DNA of 7,803 nucleotides, taken from assembly GCA_019308655.1 (NCBI GenBank), contig JAFDHS010000037.1:1-7803 (forward strand), given 5' to 3'. Position numbers and translations under genes: made by a program. This DNA comes from Deltaproteobacteria bacterium (GTDB taxonomy: Bacteria; Desulfobacterota; Desulfobacteria; Desulfobacterales; JAFDHS01). Under the pieces are notes generated by a model that saw only the letters and a program-made list of their open reading frames with translations, did no database searches and was not told where the DNA came from. This document shows positions 1-5,697 of this stretch, piece after piece. Numbering within the stretch: the stretch's first letter is position 1; the number at the start of each line of letters is the position of its first letter.

Positions 1-140
1 CCCGAAGCTCCGAAAAGCGTCTGGCTGGTGCCCCCGCCGAATGCCGCTCCCATATCGGCTCCTTTGCCGGTCTGAAGCAGAACAATCAGTATAAGAGCTA
101 TACAAACGATAATATGAACCAAGACAATCAATATTGACAT
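1..140 (-). CDS. secG: SecG preprotein translocase subunit, N-terminal part (runs off the window)
   Basis: SecG is the small inner-membrane subunit that assists SecYEG-mediated protein export. Reading the minus strand from the ATG at 140-138 gives 46 codons. A hydrophobic membrane segment at about residues 2-23 is followed by the family hallmark LLQTGKGADMGAAFGGG, then a Ser/Gln/Thr-containing stretch and Leu-Phe-Gly. The loop between the two SecG membrane helices is therefore present, while the second helix lies beyond base 1. The start is 23 bases after the tpiA stop, so it is probably co-transcribed with tpiA. The Shine-Dalgarno is weak (GGGGAAAAAG). A tpiA-secG pairing is common in bacteria. 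The family assignment is secure despite truncation, which is only due to the window edge. Confidence 0.93.
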   Translation of the reverse strand, partial: MSILIVLVHIIVCIALILIVLLQTGKGADMGAAFGGGTSQTLFGAS

Positions 141-163
141 AAAACTTTTTCCCCAGCACAAAT

Positions 164-925
164 TTATTTTTGGAAATGAACGATTTCGCTAAATGTTTCC
201 GCGCTGAGGCTCGCACCTCCTACGAGCGCACCGTCAAGATCAGGCATTGCCATGAGTTCTGCTATGTTTCCCGGTTTGACGCTGCCTCCATACAATATTC
301 TGACGGAATTTGCAAGTACATTTCCGAATTTTTTTTCTATTAAAGAACGTAAAAAATAATGAGCTTCCTGGGCCTGATCGGTAGTTGCAGTTTTACCGGT
401 CCCAATGGCCCAGACAGGTTCATATGCAACAACCAGCTCCTTTAACTCGTCGGAAACAAATCCTTCTAACCCTTTTTGTACCTGTTTGTCAAGTACGGAA
501 AATGTTTTTTTTGATTCACGTTCTTTTTCCGTCTCTCCCACGCAGAGAACGGGTATTAAGTTTGCTGCCGTCGCCGCTTTTATTTTTTTGTTTACCGATT
601 CGTCGGTTTCTCCATAAAACAGGCGTCGTTCCGAATGCCCGATAATAACATAAGTGCACCCTGTAGACTTGATCATGGAAGCTGAAATTTCACCGGTATA
701 GGCGCCTTCGGGTTCCCAGAAAAAATTTTGGGCACCAAGATGAACCGGGCTTGTTTTAATGACCTCCCATACGGATGACAGTGCCGTAAAAGGCGGGGCA
801 ATCATAATGTCGATATCCGTTGCGTCCGTTACAAGTTCTACAAGCCGACCGGCTGTTTCAACAGCCTCCGGGCAGGTTTTAAACATTTTCCAGTTTCCGG
901 CGATAAGAGGTCTACGATTTTCCAT
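164..925 (-). CDS. tpiA: Triosephosphate isomerase
   Basis: Cytoplasmic enzyme that interconverts dihydroxyacetone phosphate and glyceraldehyde 3-phosphate in glycolysis and gluconeogenesis. The 253-residue product is the usual full length. The substrate-binding Asn11 and Lys13 lie in the N-terminal GNWKM motif. The catalytic electrophile is His97 (IIGHSERR), the general base is Glu169 (VAYEPVWAIGTGKT), and the flexible loop 6 spans about 171-179. The phosphate-binding segments YGGSV (212-216) and GALVGGASL (232-240) are intact, so an active TIM-barrel enzyme is expected. The ATG at 925 has an AGGAG 12 bases upstream. The gene lies 90 bases downstream of gap, separated by a GC-rich hairpin, and 23 bases upstream of secG. 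No anomalies were seen. Confidence 0.98.
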   Translation of the reverse strand: MENRRPLIAGNWKMFKTCPEAVETAGRLVELVTDATDIDIMIAPPFTALSSVWEVIKTSPVHLGAQNFFWEPEGAYTGEISASMIKSTGCTYVIIGHSERRLFYGETDESVNKKIKAATAANLIPVLCVGETEKERESKKTFSVLDKQVQKGLEGFVSDELKELVVAYEPVWAIGTGKTATTDQAQEAHYFLRSLIEKKFGNVLANSVRILYGGSVKPGNIAELMAMPDLDGALVGGASLSAETFSEIVHFQK

Positions 926-980
926 ATAACTGTCGGTCTCCTAATTCTGTAGTGGATGATTAGGTTCTTGGTTAAGTTAA

Positions 981-1000
981 GCGCTCCGCAAACGGAGCGC
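981..1000 (-). terminator. GC-rich intercistronic hairpin between gap and tpiA
   Basis: A perfect 8-bp inverted repeat (GCGCTCCG and CGGAGCGC) encloses a 4-base loop, 15 bases after the gap stop. On the minus strand it is followed by TTAACTTAACC rather than a clean T run. It looks like a leaky terminator or an mRNA processing/stability element that would let gap be made in excess of tpiA. The hairpin is seen in the sequence; its function is inferred. Confidence 0.5.
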
Positions 1001-1015
1001 CTTTATATACAGCTT

Positions 1016-2020
1016 TTAAAGTTTTGAACCGATCATGGCGGCAAGATCGACCATTCTGTTTGAATAGCCGGATTCGTTGTCGTACCAGGAGAGTATTTTG
1101 ACCATATCATCCACGACATAGGTGGTCGGCGCATCGACAATTGAGGACAATGGGCATCCATTGAAATCAGAAGATACAAGGGGGGCTTCGCTGTATCCGA
1201 GTATGCCGGAAAGCGGCCCTTCAGCTGCTTCTTTAAGCGCATTGTTGACATCCTCAACCGTAATTCCGGCTTTTTCCACTGTGGCGACAAGATCCACAAT
1301 AGAGACATTCGGTGTAGGTACGCGAATGGAGAGTCCGTTGAGTTTACCGGCCATTTCCGGAATAACCAGACCAATGGCCTTGGCGGCGCCTGTTGTTGTC
1401 GGAATCATGGAAAGAGCTGCAGCTCTTGCTCTGCGCAAGTCTTTGTGAGGAAAATCAAGAAGACGCTGGTCACCCGTGTAAGAATGGATGGTGGTCATAA
1501 GTCCGCACTTTATCCCGAAATTTTCAAGGATGACCTTGGTAATCGGTCCAAGGCAATTGGTAGTGCAGGAAGCATTTGAAATAATATTATGGTTTTCGGG
1601 ATCATACTGATTTGAGTTGACTCCCATGACAATGGTAATATCAGGATTATTAGCCGGTGCGGATATGATGACCTTTTTTGCGCCGGCAGCAAGATGCTTG
1701 GATGCATTCTCACGGTCTGTGAAAAAACCGGTACATTCTGCCACAATGTCAACGCCGAATTCTTTCCAACGGAGGTCTGCCGGATTTTTTATGGATGTTA
1801 CCGCAATTGATTTTCCGTCAACTTCAATAGAATCTTCTTTGGCGATGACTTTGTTCTCCAGCTTTGCGTGTACGGAATCATAAACCAGAAGATGGGCCAG
1901 GGTTGCCGGATCCGTCAAATCATTAATAGCTACTACTTCAACTTCAGGGTTGTTCAGTGCAGCCCTGAAGACAACGCGTCCTATTCTTCCAAAACCGTTG
2001 ATCCCTATTTTTAAACTCAT
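1016..2020 (-). CDS. gap: Glyceraldehyde-3-phosphate dehydrogenase, type I
   Basis: Phosphorylating, NAD-type GAPDH that interconverts glyceraldehyde 3-phosphate and 1,3-bisphosphoglycerate in the cytoplasm. The 334-residue product has the Rossmann motif GINGFGRIGR (6-15), Asp34 at the end of strand 2 (typical of NAD preference), the active-site NASCTTNC with catalytic Cys152, and His179 in TTIHSYTGD. The S-loop runs through LDFPHKDLRRARAA (188-201), and the C-terminal SWYDNESGYS is intact. An in-frame open extension reaches 2107, but the ATG at 2020 is preferred: AAAGGAA lies 8 bases upstream and the protein then begins in the family-standard way (MSLKIGINGFG). tpiA and secG follow. The usual partner pgk is not between gap and tpiA. 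The NADP-linked alternative is less likely given Asp34. Confidence 0.97.
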   Translation of the reverse strand: MSLKIGINGFGRIGRVVFRAALNNPEVEVVAINDLTDPATLAHLLVYDSVHAKLENKVIAKEDSIEVDGKSIAVTSIKNPADLRWKEFGVDIVAECTGFFTDRENASKHLAAGAKKVIISAPANNPDITIVMGVNSNQYDPENHNIISNASCTTNCLGPITKVILENFGIKCGLMTTIHSYTGDQRLLDFPHKDLRRARAAALSMIPTTTGAAKAIGLVIPEMAGKLNGLSIRVPTPNVSIVDLVATVEKAGITVEDVNNALKEAAEGPLSGILGYSEAPLVSSDFNGCPLSSIVDAPTTYVVDDMVKILSWYDNESGYSNRMVDLAAMIGSKL

Positions 2021-2268
2021 TCTATCTGTTCCTTTCTTCTTAGTCATTCTTACCCATTGGCAGGAATGATGAGAAATTCCTGCTTCACAGAGGATGCCCG
2101 AACCCAAAGCTTAGGTCTTACTGCTTCTCCACAGGCTGTCACCGTAGAACCTACGGCCAATTGTTAATATTATTTTACGTATGCCCAAAATATCAGCTTG
2201 GTTTTCACTCATATTTATGTGCAAAATGAATAACTATGACTTCTTTTGATAAAGAAACTGACTACAGT
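2021..2268 (-). promoter_or_regulatory. Leader/intergenic region upstream of gap
   Basis: These 248 bases between the rimI stop and the gap start hold no credible gene. They contain a perfect 8-bp hairpin at 2060-2083 (GCAGGAAT / ATTCCTGC, 8-base loop) about 40 bases before the gap ATG, and a 6-bp hairpin at 2142-2156 (CCGTAG / CTACGG, loop of 3). An AT-rich tract at 2161-2220 is where a promoter would fit. I could not find a convincing -35/-10 pair or a sigma-54 -24/-12 pair. The size of the gap suggests that gap-tpiA-secG starts its own transcript here, which is an inference. Confidence 0.45.
2029..2035 (-). promoter_or_regulatory. Ribosome binding site that fixes the gap start
   Basis: AAAGGAA on the minus strand lies 8 bases from the ATG at 2020. 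It supports that start over the upstream in-frame candidates at 2047 and 2107, which would add 9 or 29 residues not typical of GAPDH. Confidence 0.7.
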
Positions 2269-2760
2269 TTAAAGCTCCTTAAACTTTTTCATCATTAGCA
2301 GTGCGTCTTCTCTGCCATTTAAATAATAATCAGTTGAATAATAATTCGGCCTTCTTCCGATCACTTGAAAACCGAATTGGGTATAGAAGGTTATCGCTGC
2401 GGTGTTAGAGGCCCTGACTTCAAGAAAGGCCGAATCTGCTTTGTTTTTTACGGCCGACTTCAAAGATCGGTCGAGAAGACGGGATGCAACCCCCTGATTA
2501 CGCCATTGACGTGCCACAGCAATTTTTAAAATATGCATTTCGTTTATCACCAAACGAAAACATAGATAAGCAATAATCTGCTTTTTTTCGCAGGAATTGT
2601 CAACCCCATAATTATTAAATGCAATATGATTCCAGGAATTTTTAATAGATAAATCTTCAAGAAAGGATGATCGACTCCATGGTTTTATAAAAGAATCTTT
2701 TTCAATCGCCAGTACGGCGTCGAGATCCGTTTCGGTCATGGGGGCAAAGCGCAACGGCAT
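2269..2760 (-). CDS. rimI: GNAT N-acetyltransferase, RimI-like (ribosomal protein S18 alanine acetyltransferase)
   Basis: RimI transfers acetyl from acetyl-CoA to the N-terminal alanine of ribosomal protein S18. The 163-residue product is slightly long for the family. It opens with the typical first strand and helix (RFAPMTETDLDAVLAIE). Acetyl-CoA motif A is R87-N-Q-G-V-A92 after ILKIAV. The RimI-type core LEVRASNTAAITFY (113-126) supplies the candidate catalytic Glu114 and Tyr126, and it is followed by FGF and GRRPNYY. The C-terminal EDALLM also fits RimI. Extra residues around 50-61 lengthen the loop before strand 4. The start lies 4 bases after the EIIA stop with no good Shine-Dalgarno nearby, so translational coupling is likely. 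No tsaB or tsaD neighbour is in view. Another protein-acetylating GNAT remains possible. Confidence 0.85.
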   Translation of the reverse strand: MPLRFAPMTETDLDAVLAIEKDSFIKPWSRSSFLEDLSIKNSWNHIAFNNYGVDNSCEKKQIIAYLCFRLVINEMHILKIAVARQWRNQGVASRLLDRSLKSAVKNKADSAFLEVRASNTAAITFYTQFGFQVIGRRPNYYSTDYYLNGREDALLMMKKFKEL

Positions 2761-2764
2761 TTTT

Positions 2765-3178
2765 CTAAGCCCGTTTGTTTCCCTTTAAAATTTCACTTGC
2801 AAGTGAAATACTTTTTTTCCCATATTTCTCAATGGTCTCTGCAATTTCACCCAGTTTCATCTTTTGCCGTATGTTGATAGCTTTGATCAGGATGGGAAGA
2901 TTAACGCCGGACAAAACTTCCACACGACCCTCTTCCAGCAGTGAATAGCTTAAGTTGGAAGGTGTTCCTCCGAACATGTCGGTCAAGATCAGGACCCCTT
3001 TGTGGCGATTCACTTCTTTTATTGCATGTGTGATTTTTTTACGCAATTTTTCAGCGTTTTCTTTCAGATCTATGGAAACCGATATTACATATTCGGGTCG
3101 GGAGCCCAAAATAGACTCTGTAGTATCAATAAGTGCCTCTCCAAGTTGACTGTGCGTAACAATAACTATTCCTACCAT
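2765..3178 (-). CDS. PTS EIIA component, mannose family (regulatory-type)
   Basis: Cytoplasmic EIIA-Man domain protein of 137 residues, the size of a stand-alone domain. The N-terminal MVGIVIVTHSQLGEAL carries the phosphorylatable His9. The second conserved block ILTDMFGGTPSNLS (64-77) is intact, as is the VLSGVNLPILIKA segment (88-100). AAGGAG lies 4 bases before the ATG. No EIIB, EIIC or EIID gene lies beside it, and the neighbours are rapZ (128 bases upstream) and rimI (4 bases downstream). A regulatory rather than sugar-transport role is therefore inferred, with phosphate coming from HPr/EI encoded elsewhere. Comparable EIIA-Man genes sit near rapZ in other deltaproteobacteria. The family is certain; the regulatory target is unknown. 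Confidence 0.92.
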   Translation of the reverse strand: MVGIVIVTHSQLGEALIDTTESILGSRPEYVISVSIDLKENAEKLRKKITHAIKEVNRHKGVLILTDMFGGTPSNLSYSLLEEGRVEVLSGVNLPILIKAINIRQKMKLGEIAETIEKYGKKSISLASEILKGNKRA

Positions 3179-3306
3179 AGAGCTCCTTAATCGTTAGTTA
3201 TAAAGGGGCGGATGTCCATCTTGATTTTAGGGATTCAGCAAAAATAAACTATCCCATTCAGCATCTCTTCATCCGGAACACTTCATTTGTGCCGAGTCCT
3301 TATAAT

Positions 3307-4173
3307 TTAAAGTTCTATGTCACGATGGGTAATACCCGGCTGATATCCTTGATTTTTAATATGCTCAAATACAGTAGATGCAATGGTAACACTTCGATGG
3401 TGTCCTCCTGTACATCCTACGGCAATGGTCAGGTAACTCTTCCCTTCTTTTTTATACAGAGGAATTAAATAATCAAGCAAATTCAAATATTTTTGCAGAA
3501 ATATACAGGTCTCATTGTTATCCAAGATATAATCCTGAACCGCTTTTGTCTTTCCGTCAAGTTCTTTTAGTTCGGGAACAAAATAAGGATTTGTCAAAAA
3601 ACGGACATCCATTATCAGATCGGCATCATGGGGTATACCGTATTTGAATCCGAATGAAAGGATATTAATTTTCAACGGAGAATTTTTTACGTTTTTTTGT
3701 GCAATGTTAAATATAATCGATTTTAGTTCATGAATACTCAAATGAGACGTATTTATTATTTTGTCGGCAGAATCTCTCAGGTCTTTCAGTTGTTCCTGTT
3801 CGGCACGTATCCCATCCACGAGTTTTTTTTTGCCTTGAGATAGAGGGTGAGGCCTTCGGGTTTGGCTGTAACGCTGTAGAATTATCTTTTCATTTGCTTC
3901 AAAGAAAAGAATTCGAAAATCGTATCCTTTTTGCCTGAGAGAGTCAAATATCGAAGTGTAGTTTGATAGAAAGCCTTTTTCGCGCAGGTCCATCACAAAG
4001 GCCAAGCCTTTAATTTCCGCATCCGTCTCTATCGATATTTCAAGAAATTTGGGAAGAAGGGCTACAGGCATGTTGCCGACACAATAAAAGCCTGCATCTT
4101 CAAATGCCGCAACCGCAATGTTTTTTCCGGAACCTGAAAGCCCTGTAATAATAATTATTTTAAAGTTTTTCAT
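3307..4173 (-). CDS. rapZ: RapZ/YvcJ-family nucleotide-binding protein with altered P-loop
   Basis: RapZ proteins join an N-terminal P-loop domain to a C-terminal domain that binds small RNA or metabolite in enterobacteria. The 288-residue product has full family length. The P-loop is GLSGSGKN (11-18), with Asn18 where families normally have Ser or Thr. It is followed by FYCVGNMPVALLPKF (29-43), where Gly33 replaces the usual Asp. TRRPHPL (105-111) is present. The C-terminal domain looks normal: SFGFKYGIPHDADLIMDVRFLTNPY (173-197) and the GCTGGHHRSV motif (253-262). There is no good Shine-Dalgarno before the ATG at 4173, and an attenuator-like structure lies upstream. In gammaproteobacteria RapZ controls GlmS through GlmY/GlmZ; that role cannot be assumed here. 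Family assignment is firm, ATP/GTP hydrolysis is doubtful. Confidence 0.95.
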   Translation of the reverse strand: MKNFKIIIITGLSGSGKNIAVAAFEDAGFYCVGNMPVALLPKFLEISIETDAEIKGLAFVMDLREKGFLSNYTSIFDSLRQKGYDFRILFFEANEKIILQRYSQTRRPHPLSQGKKKLVDGIRAEQEQLKDLRDSADKIINTSHLSIHELKSIIFNIAQKNVKNSPLKINILSFGFKYGIPHDADLIMDVRFLTNPYFVPELKELDGKTKAVQDYILDNNETCIFLQKYLNLLDYLIPLYKKEGKSYLTIAVGCTGGHHRSVTIASTVFEHIKNQGYQPGITHRDIEL

Positions 4174-4190
4174 TTTTGACTTTTTGATCT

Positions 4191-4244
4191 AAAAAAACGT
4201 CTGGAATTCGGTGTTCCCAAGGCATAGTTTCCAGAGGCATCTGG
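4191..4244 (-). terminator. Attenuator-like alternative hairpins before rapZ
   Basis: On the minus strand TCTGGAA (4235-4229) can pair with TTCCAGA (4206-4200), giving a 7-bp stem with a 22-base loop followed by CG and seven T (4197-4191). The same TCTGG can instead pair with CCAGA at 4244-4240 in a 5-bp hairpin with a 4-base loop. The two foldings exclude each other, as in a transcription attenuator. The stems are modest and the long loop weakens the terminator form. Confidence 0.35.
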
Positions 4245-4260
4245 TATAAATTAAGCAGGA

Positions 4261-4719
4261 TTAGAACTCTTCATCCTCTTCATTAATTATATTTAATACT
4301 TCTTCACTGTCGGAGGCATTCAAAAGTTTTTCCTTAAAGGGTTCCTTTTTCAAGAGTCTGGAAATTTGAGCGAGCAACTTTAAATGAAGTCCTGTTGAAT
4401 TCTCCGGTGTTACAAGCAGAAAGAAAATATGAGTCGGTTGGCTGTCCATGGAATCAAAGTCGACACCTTTTTTACTCAGACCGAAACCCAGAACCAGTGA
4501 ATCAAGACCTTTTAATTTGCCGTGTGGAATACCTATTCCGCCACCGATTCCGGTGCTTCCAAGCCGTTCTCTTTCCAGCAGTACTTTTACAAGTTTCTCG
4601 TGATTTACACCGGAAATGCGGGCCACCGGCGCTACGAGTTCTTCAAGAATTCCTTTTTTGTCATTTGATTCCAAATTGACAATGATCGTCTCTCTATGTA
4701 GGGCATCAACGATTTTCAT
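4261..4719 (-). CDS. ptsN: PTS EIIA-Ntr (PtsN), nitrogen-regulatory phosphotransferase protein
   Basis: PtsN is the terminal cytoplasmic phosphate acceptor of the nitrogen-related PTS, acting by protein contact rather than by sugar uptake (in enterobacteria on potassium transport and kinases). The 152-residue product is one fructose/mannitol-type EIIA domain of normal length. The phosphorylation motif is ERLGSTGIGGGIGIPHGK with His66. The later block THIFFLLVTPENSTGLHLKLLAQISRLL (101-128) is typical. The start at 4719 has only a weak GGTAAG in front. An intrinsic terminator ends 33 bases upstream of the start, so expression must come from read-through or a local promoter that I could not identify. 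The C-terminus is very acidic (NEEDEEF). Location near rpoN and hpf matches the classic ptsN neighbourhood. Confidence 0.96.
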   Translation of the reverse strand: MKIVDALHRETIIVNLESNDKKGILEELVAPVARISGVNHEKLVKVLLERERLGSTGIGGGIGIPHGKLKGLDSLVLGFGLSKKGVDFDSMDSQPTHIFFLLVTPENSTGLHLKLLAQISRLLKKEPFKEKLLNASDSEEVLNIINEEDEEF

Positions 4720-4934
4720 TTCATACTTACCAAATAAAATAATTTACGGATTAAAAATCAAGACCGGTTTTTTAAAACTCGGTCTTGATCGTATTTTCGG
4801 CAGCCATGATCAGGCACGGAAGTTTTTTTCACTACCAAGTTTGTAAAGAACATAAAAAAATGATTAGTATTTTTTTGCCTTCGTAGTAAATGAAATGGCT
4901 CTGATTATGACCTGGTCCAACCCAAATGTTTCTT
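4720..4934 (-). other. hpf-ptsN intergenic region
   Basis: Apart from the terminator, this 215-base gap has no gene. It is rich in A and T runs, including an A/T-only inverted repeat at 4854-4876 (AAAAAAAT and ATTTTTTT, 7-base spacer). A ptsN promoter should lie here if ptsN is independently expressed. I found no clear -35/-10 or -24/-12 pair. Confidence 0.5.
4753..4789 (-). terminator. Intrinsic terminator between hpf and ptsN
   Basis: A perfect 10-bp stem (ATCAAGACCG and CGGTCTTGAT) spans 4757-4789. On the minus strand it is followed by TTTTTAA. The loop can extend the stem further with GTTTT/AAAAC after one bulged base. It ends hpf transcripts or attenuates read-through into ptsN, whose start codon is only 33 bases further on. 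Confidence 0.75.
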
Positions 4935-5471
4935 TCAGGTAGTTGGCTGAATTAGCCCTAAATGGCCGTCGTTGCGGCGATAGAGAACGTTTACTCTATC
5001 GGTTTCGGCATTTGTGAACACAAGAAAAGTATTATTAACAATGTCCATCTGCATCACCGCTTCTTCAACACCCATGGGTTTATATTCTATATTCCGGACC
5101 TTTACCTGTTTCAGGAATTCCTCTTCCTGAAAAGCCGTACCTTCAGCCATCAGATTGTTTGTTTTGCTCTTTTTGAATCCGCTTCTGCGCTGCTTGGTTT
5201 TTTCCTTGCTTTTTTTGATCTGTTTTTCAATTTTGTCTAAGACCAGATCTATGGCGGCATGCATATCATTATTTGCTTCTTTGGCATTTATGTTGAGTTT
5301 GTCGCCTGTCAGATTGATTTCAGCAATGTGACGCAGTTTCTCAACCGAAAGAACGACCTTTGTTTCAGCAGGGTTGTCAAGCAATTTGTCAAATCGATCA
5401 AGCTTATTTTGAACGTATGATTTAAAATGTTTGGAGGGGTCAATGTTTTTAAAGGTTATCGATGACTGCAT
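4935..5471 (-). CDS. hpf: Ribosome hibernation promoting factor, long form
   Basis: Long HPF binds the 30S decoding region and dimerises 70S ribosomes into inactive 100S particles in slow growth. The 178-residue product has an N-terminal S30AE domain (about 1-97) with MQSSITFKNIDPS, DRFDKLL and the INAKEANNDMHAAIDLVLDKIEKQIKK helix. A Lys-rich linker (about 86-105) follows. The C-terminal dimerisation domain (about 124-176) has VRNIEYKPMGVEEAVMQM, FTNAETDRVNVLYRR and DGHLGLIQP. Gammaproteobacterial HPF beside rpoN is the short form, lacking this last domain. The ATG at 5471 has an excellent AAGGAGGA 6 bases upstream, the strongest ribosome site in the window. Flanking terminators on both sides suggest that hpf forms its own transcription unit, with control in the upstream repeat-rich spacer. 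Confidence 0.96.
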   Translation of the reverse strand: MQSSITFKNIDPSKHFKSYVQNKLDRFDKLLDNPAETKVVLSVEKLRHIAEINLTGDKLNINAKEANNDMHAAIDLVLDKIEKQIKKSKEKTKQRRSGFKKSKTNNLMAEGTAFQEEEFLKQVKVRNIEYKPMGVEEAVMQMDIVNNTFLVFTNAETDRVNVLYRRNDGHLGLIQPTT

Positions 5472-5477
5472 GATAAT

Positions 5478-5485
5478 TCCTCCTT
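5478..5485 (-). promoter_or_regulatory. Strong hpf Shine-Dalgarno with adjacent small hairpin
   Basis: AAGGAGGA lies 6 bases before the hpf ATG, close to the ideal anti-16S pairing. A small CCGG-TTTAT-CCGG hairpin (5501-5489) sits immediately upstream. The site confirms the hpf start and suggests high translation when the mRNA is present. Confidence 0.75.
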
Positions 5486-5510
5486 AACCCGGATAAACCG
5501 GAAAAGTTAA

Positions 5511-5540
5511 AAGTGAACTAAAGTTTGAAGTGAGCTAAAG
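5511..5540 (-). repeat. Paired 13-mer repeats in the hpf leader
   Basis: On the plus strand AAGTGAACTAAAG (5511-5523) and AAGTGAGCTAAAG (5528-5540) are direct copies 17 bases apart that differ at one base. A third copy, AAGTGATCTAAAG, lies inverted at 5707-5719. Function unknown; the inverted copy could pair with either direct copy in RNA. Confidence 0.65.
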
Positions 5541-5591
5541 CCCGCCCTGGTGCGATGGGTTAATTTGTTTTGACTCAGGCATCTTTAAAAG

Positions 5592-5613
5592 CTTGGTTGA
5601 TGAATCAACCAAG
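5592..5613 (-). terminator. Perfect 10-bp hairpin in the rpoN-hpf spacer
   Basis: CTTGGTTGAT and ATCAACCAAG form a perfect inverted repeat with a 2-base centre. On the minus strand it is followed by CTTTTAAAG, a short T run. It may be a weak terminator, a leader structure or a protein-binding palindrome. Confidence 0.4.
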
Positions 5614-5665
5614 AAACAAGTAAACCCGGTCTGGGCCAGGGTAAATAAGTCGTTTCACTCCGTCT

Positions 5666-5697
5666 TTTCATGTATGAAATTCGACGCAATTCCTCAA
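5666..5697 (-). promoter_or_regulatory. Possible hpf promoter with overlapping palindrome
   Basis: On the minus strand TTGAGG (5697-5692) is 17 bases from TACATG (5674-5669), a weak match to a sigma-70 promoter. The -10 lies inside the 6+6 inverted repeat TTTCATGTATGAAA (5666-5679), as an operator would. Matches are poor, so this is tentative. Confidence 0.22.

Noticed and set aside
385..645. Plus-strand open frames inside tpiA (385-645, 405-617)
   Set aside because: Antisense shadows of a gene with all catalytic residues intact; no ribosome site or recognisable domain.
1033..1883. Open frames on both strands inside gap
   Set aside because: Other-frame shadows of GAPDH; low-complexity translations with no family features.
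2021..2107. Longer GAPDH start at 2107 (29 extra residues) or at 2047
   Set aside because: The extension runs through a perfect hairpin and is not family-like; the 2020 ATG has a good AAAGGAA and gives the standard N-terminus.
2255..2270. 6-bp hairpin (AAACTG/CAGTTT) at the rimI stop as a terminator
   Set aside because: Short, AT-rich and followed only by CTTT; too weak to call.
2955..3190. Plus-strand frames over the EIIA gene
   Set aside because: Antisense to a gene with its phosphorylation His and conserved blocks; no independent support.
3179..3306. Promoter or structure in the rapZ-EIIA gap
   Set aside because: Only a 5-bp GGGAT/ATCCC pairing with a 16-base loop and no convincing promoter boxes.
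5585..5671. A 28-codon minus-strand frame in the rpoN-hpf spacer starting at 5671
   Set aside because: No ribosome site, and it runs through the perfect palindrome; composition looks random.
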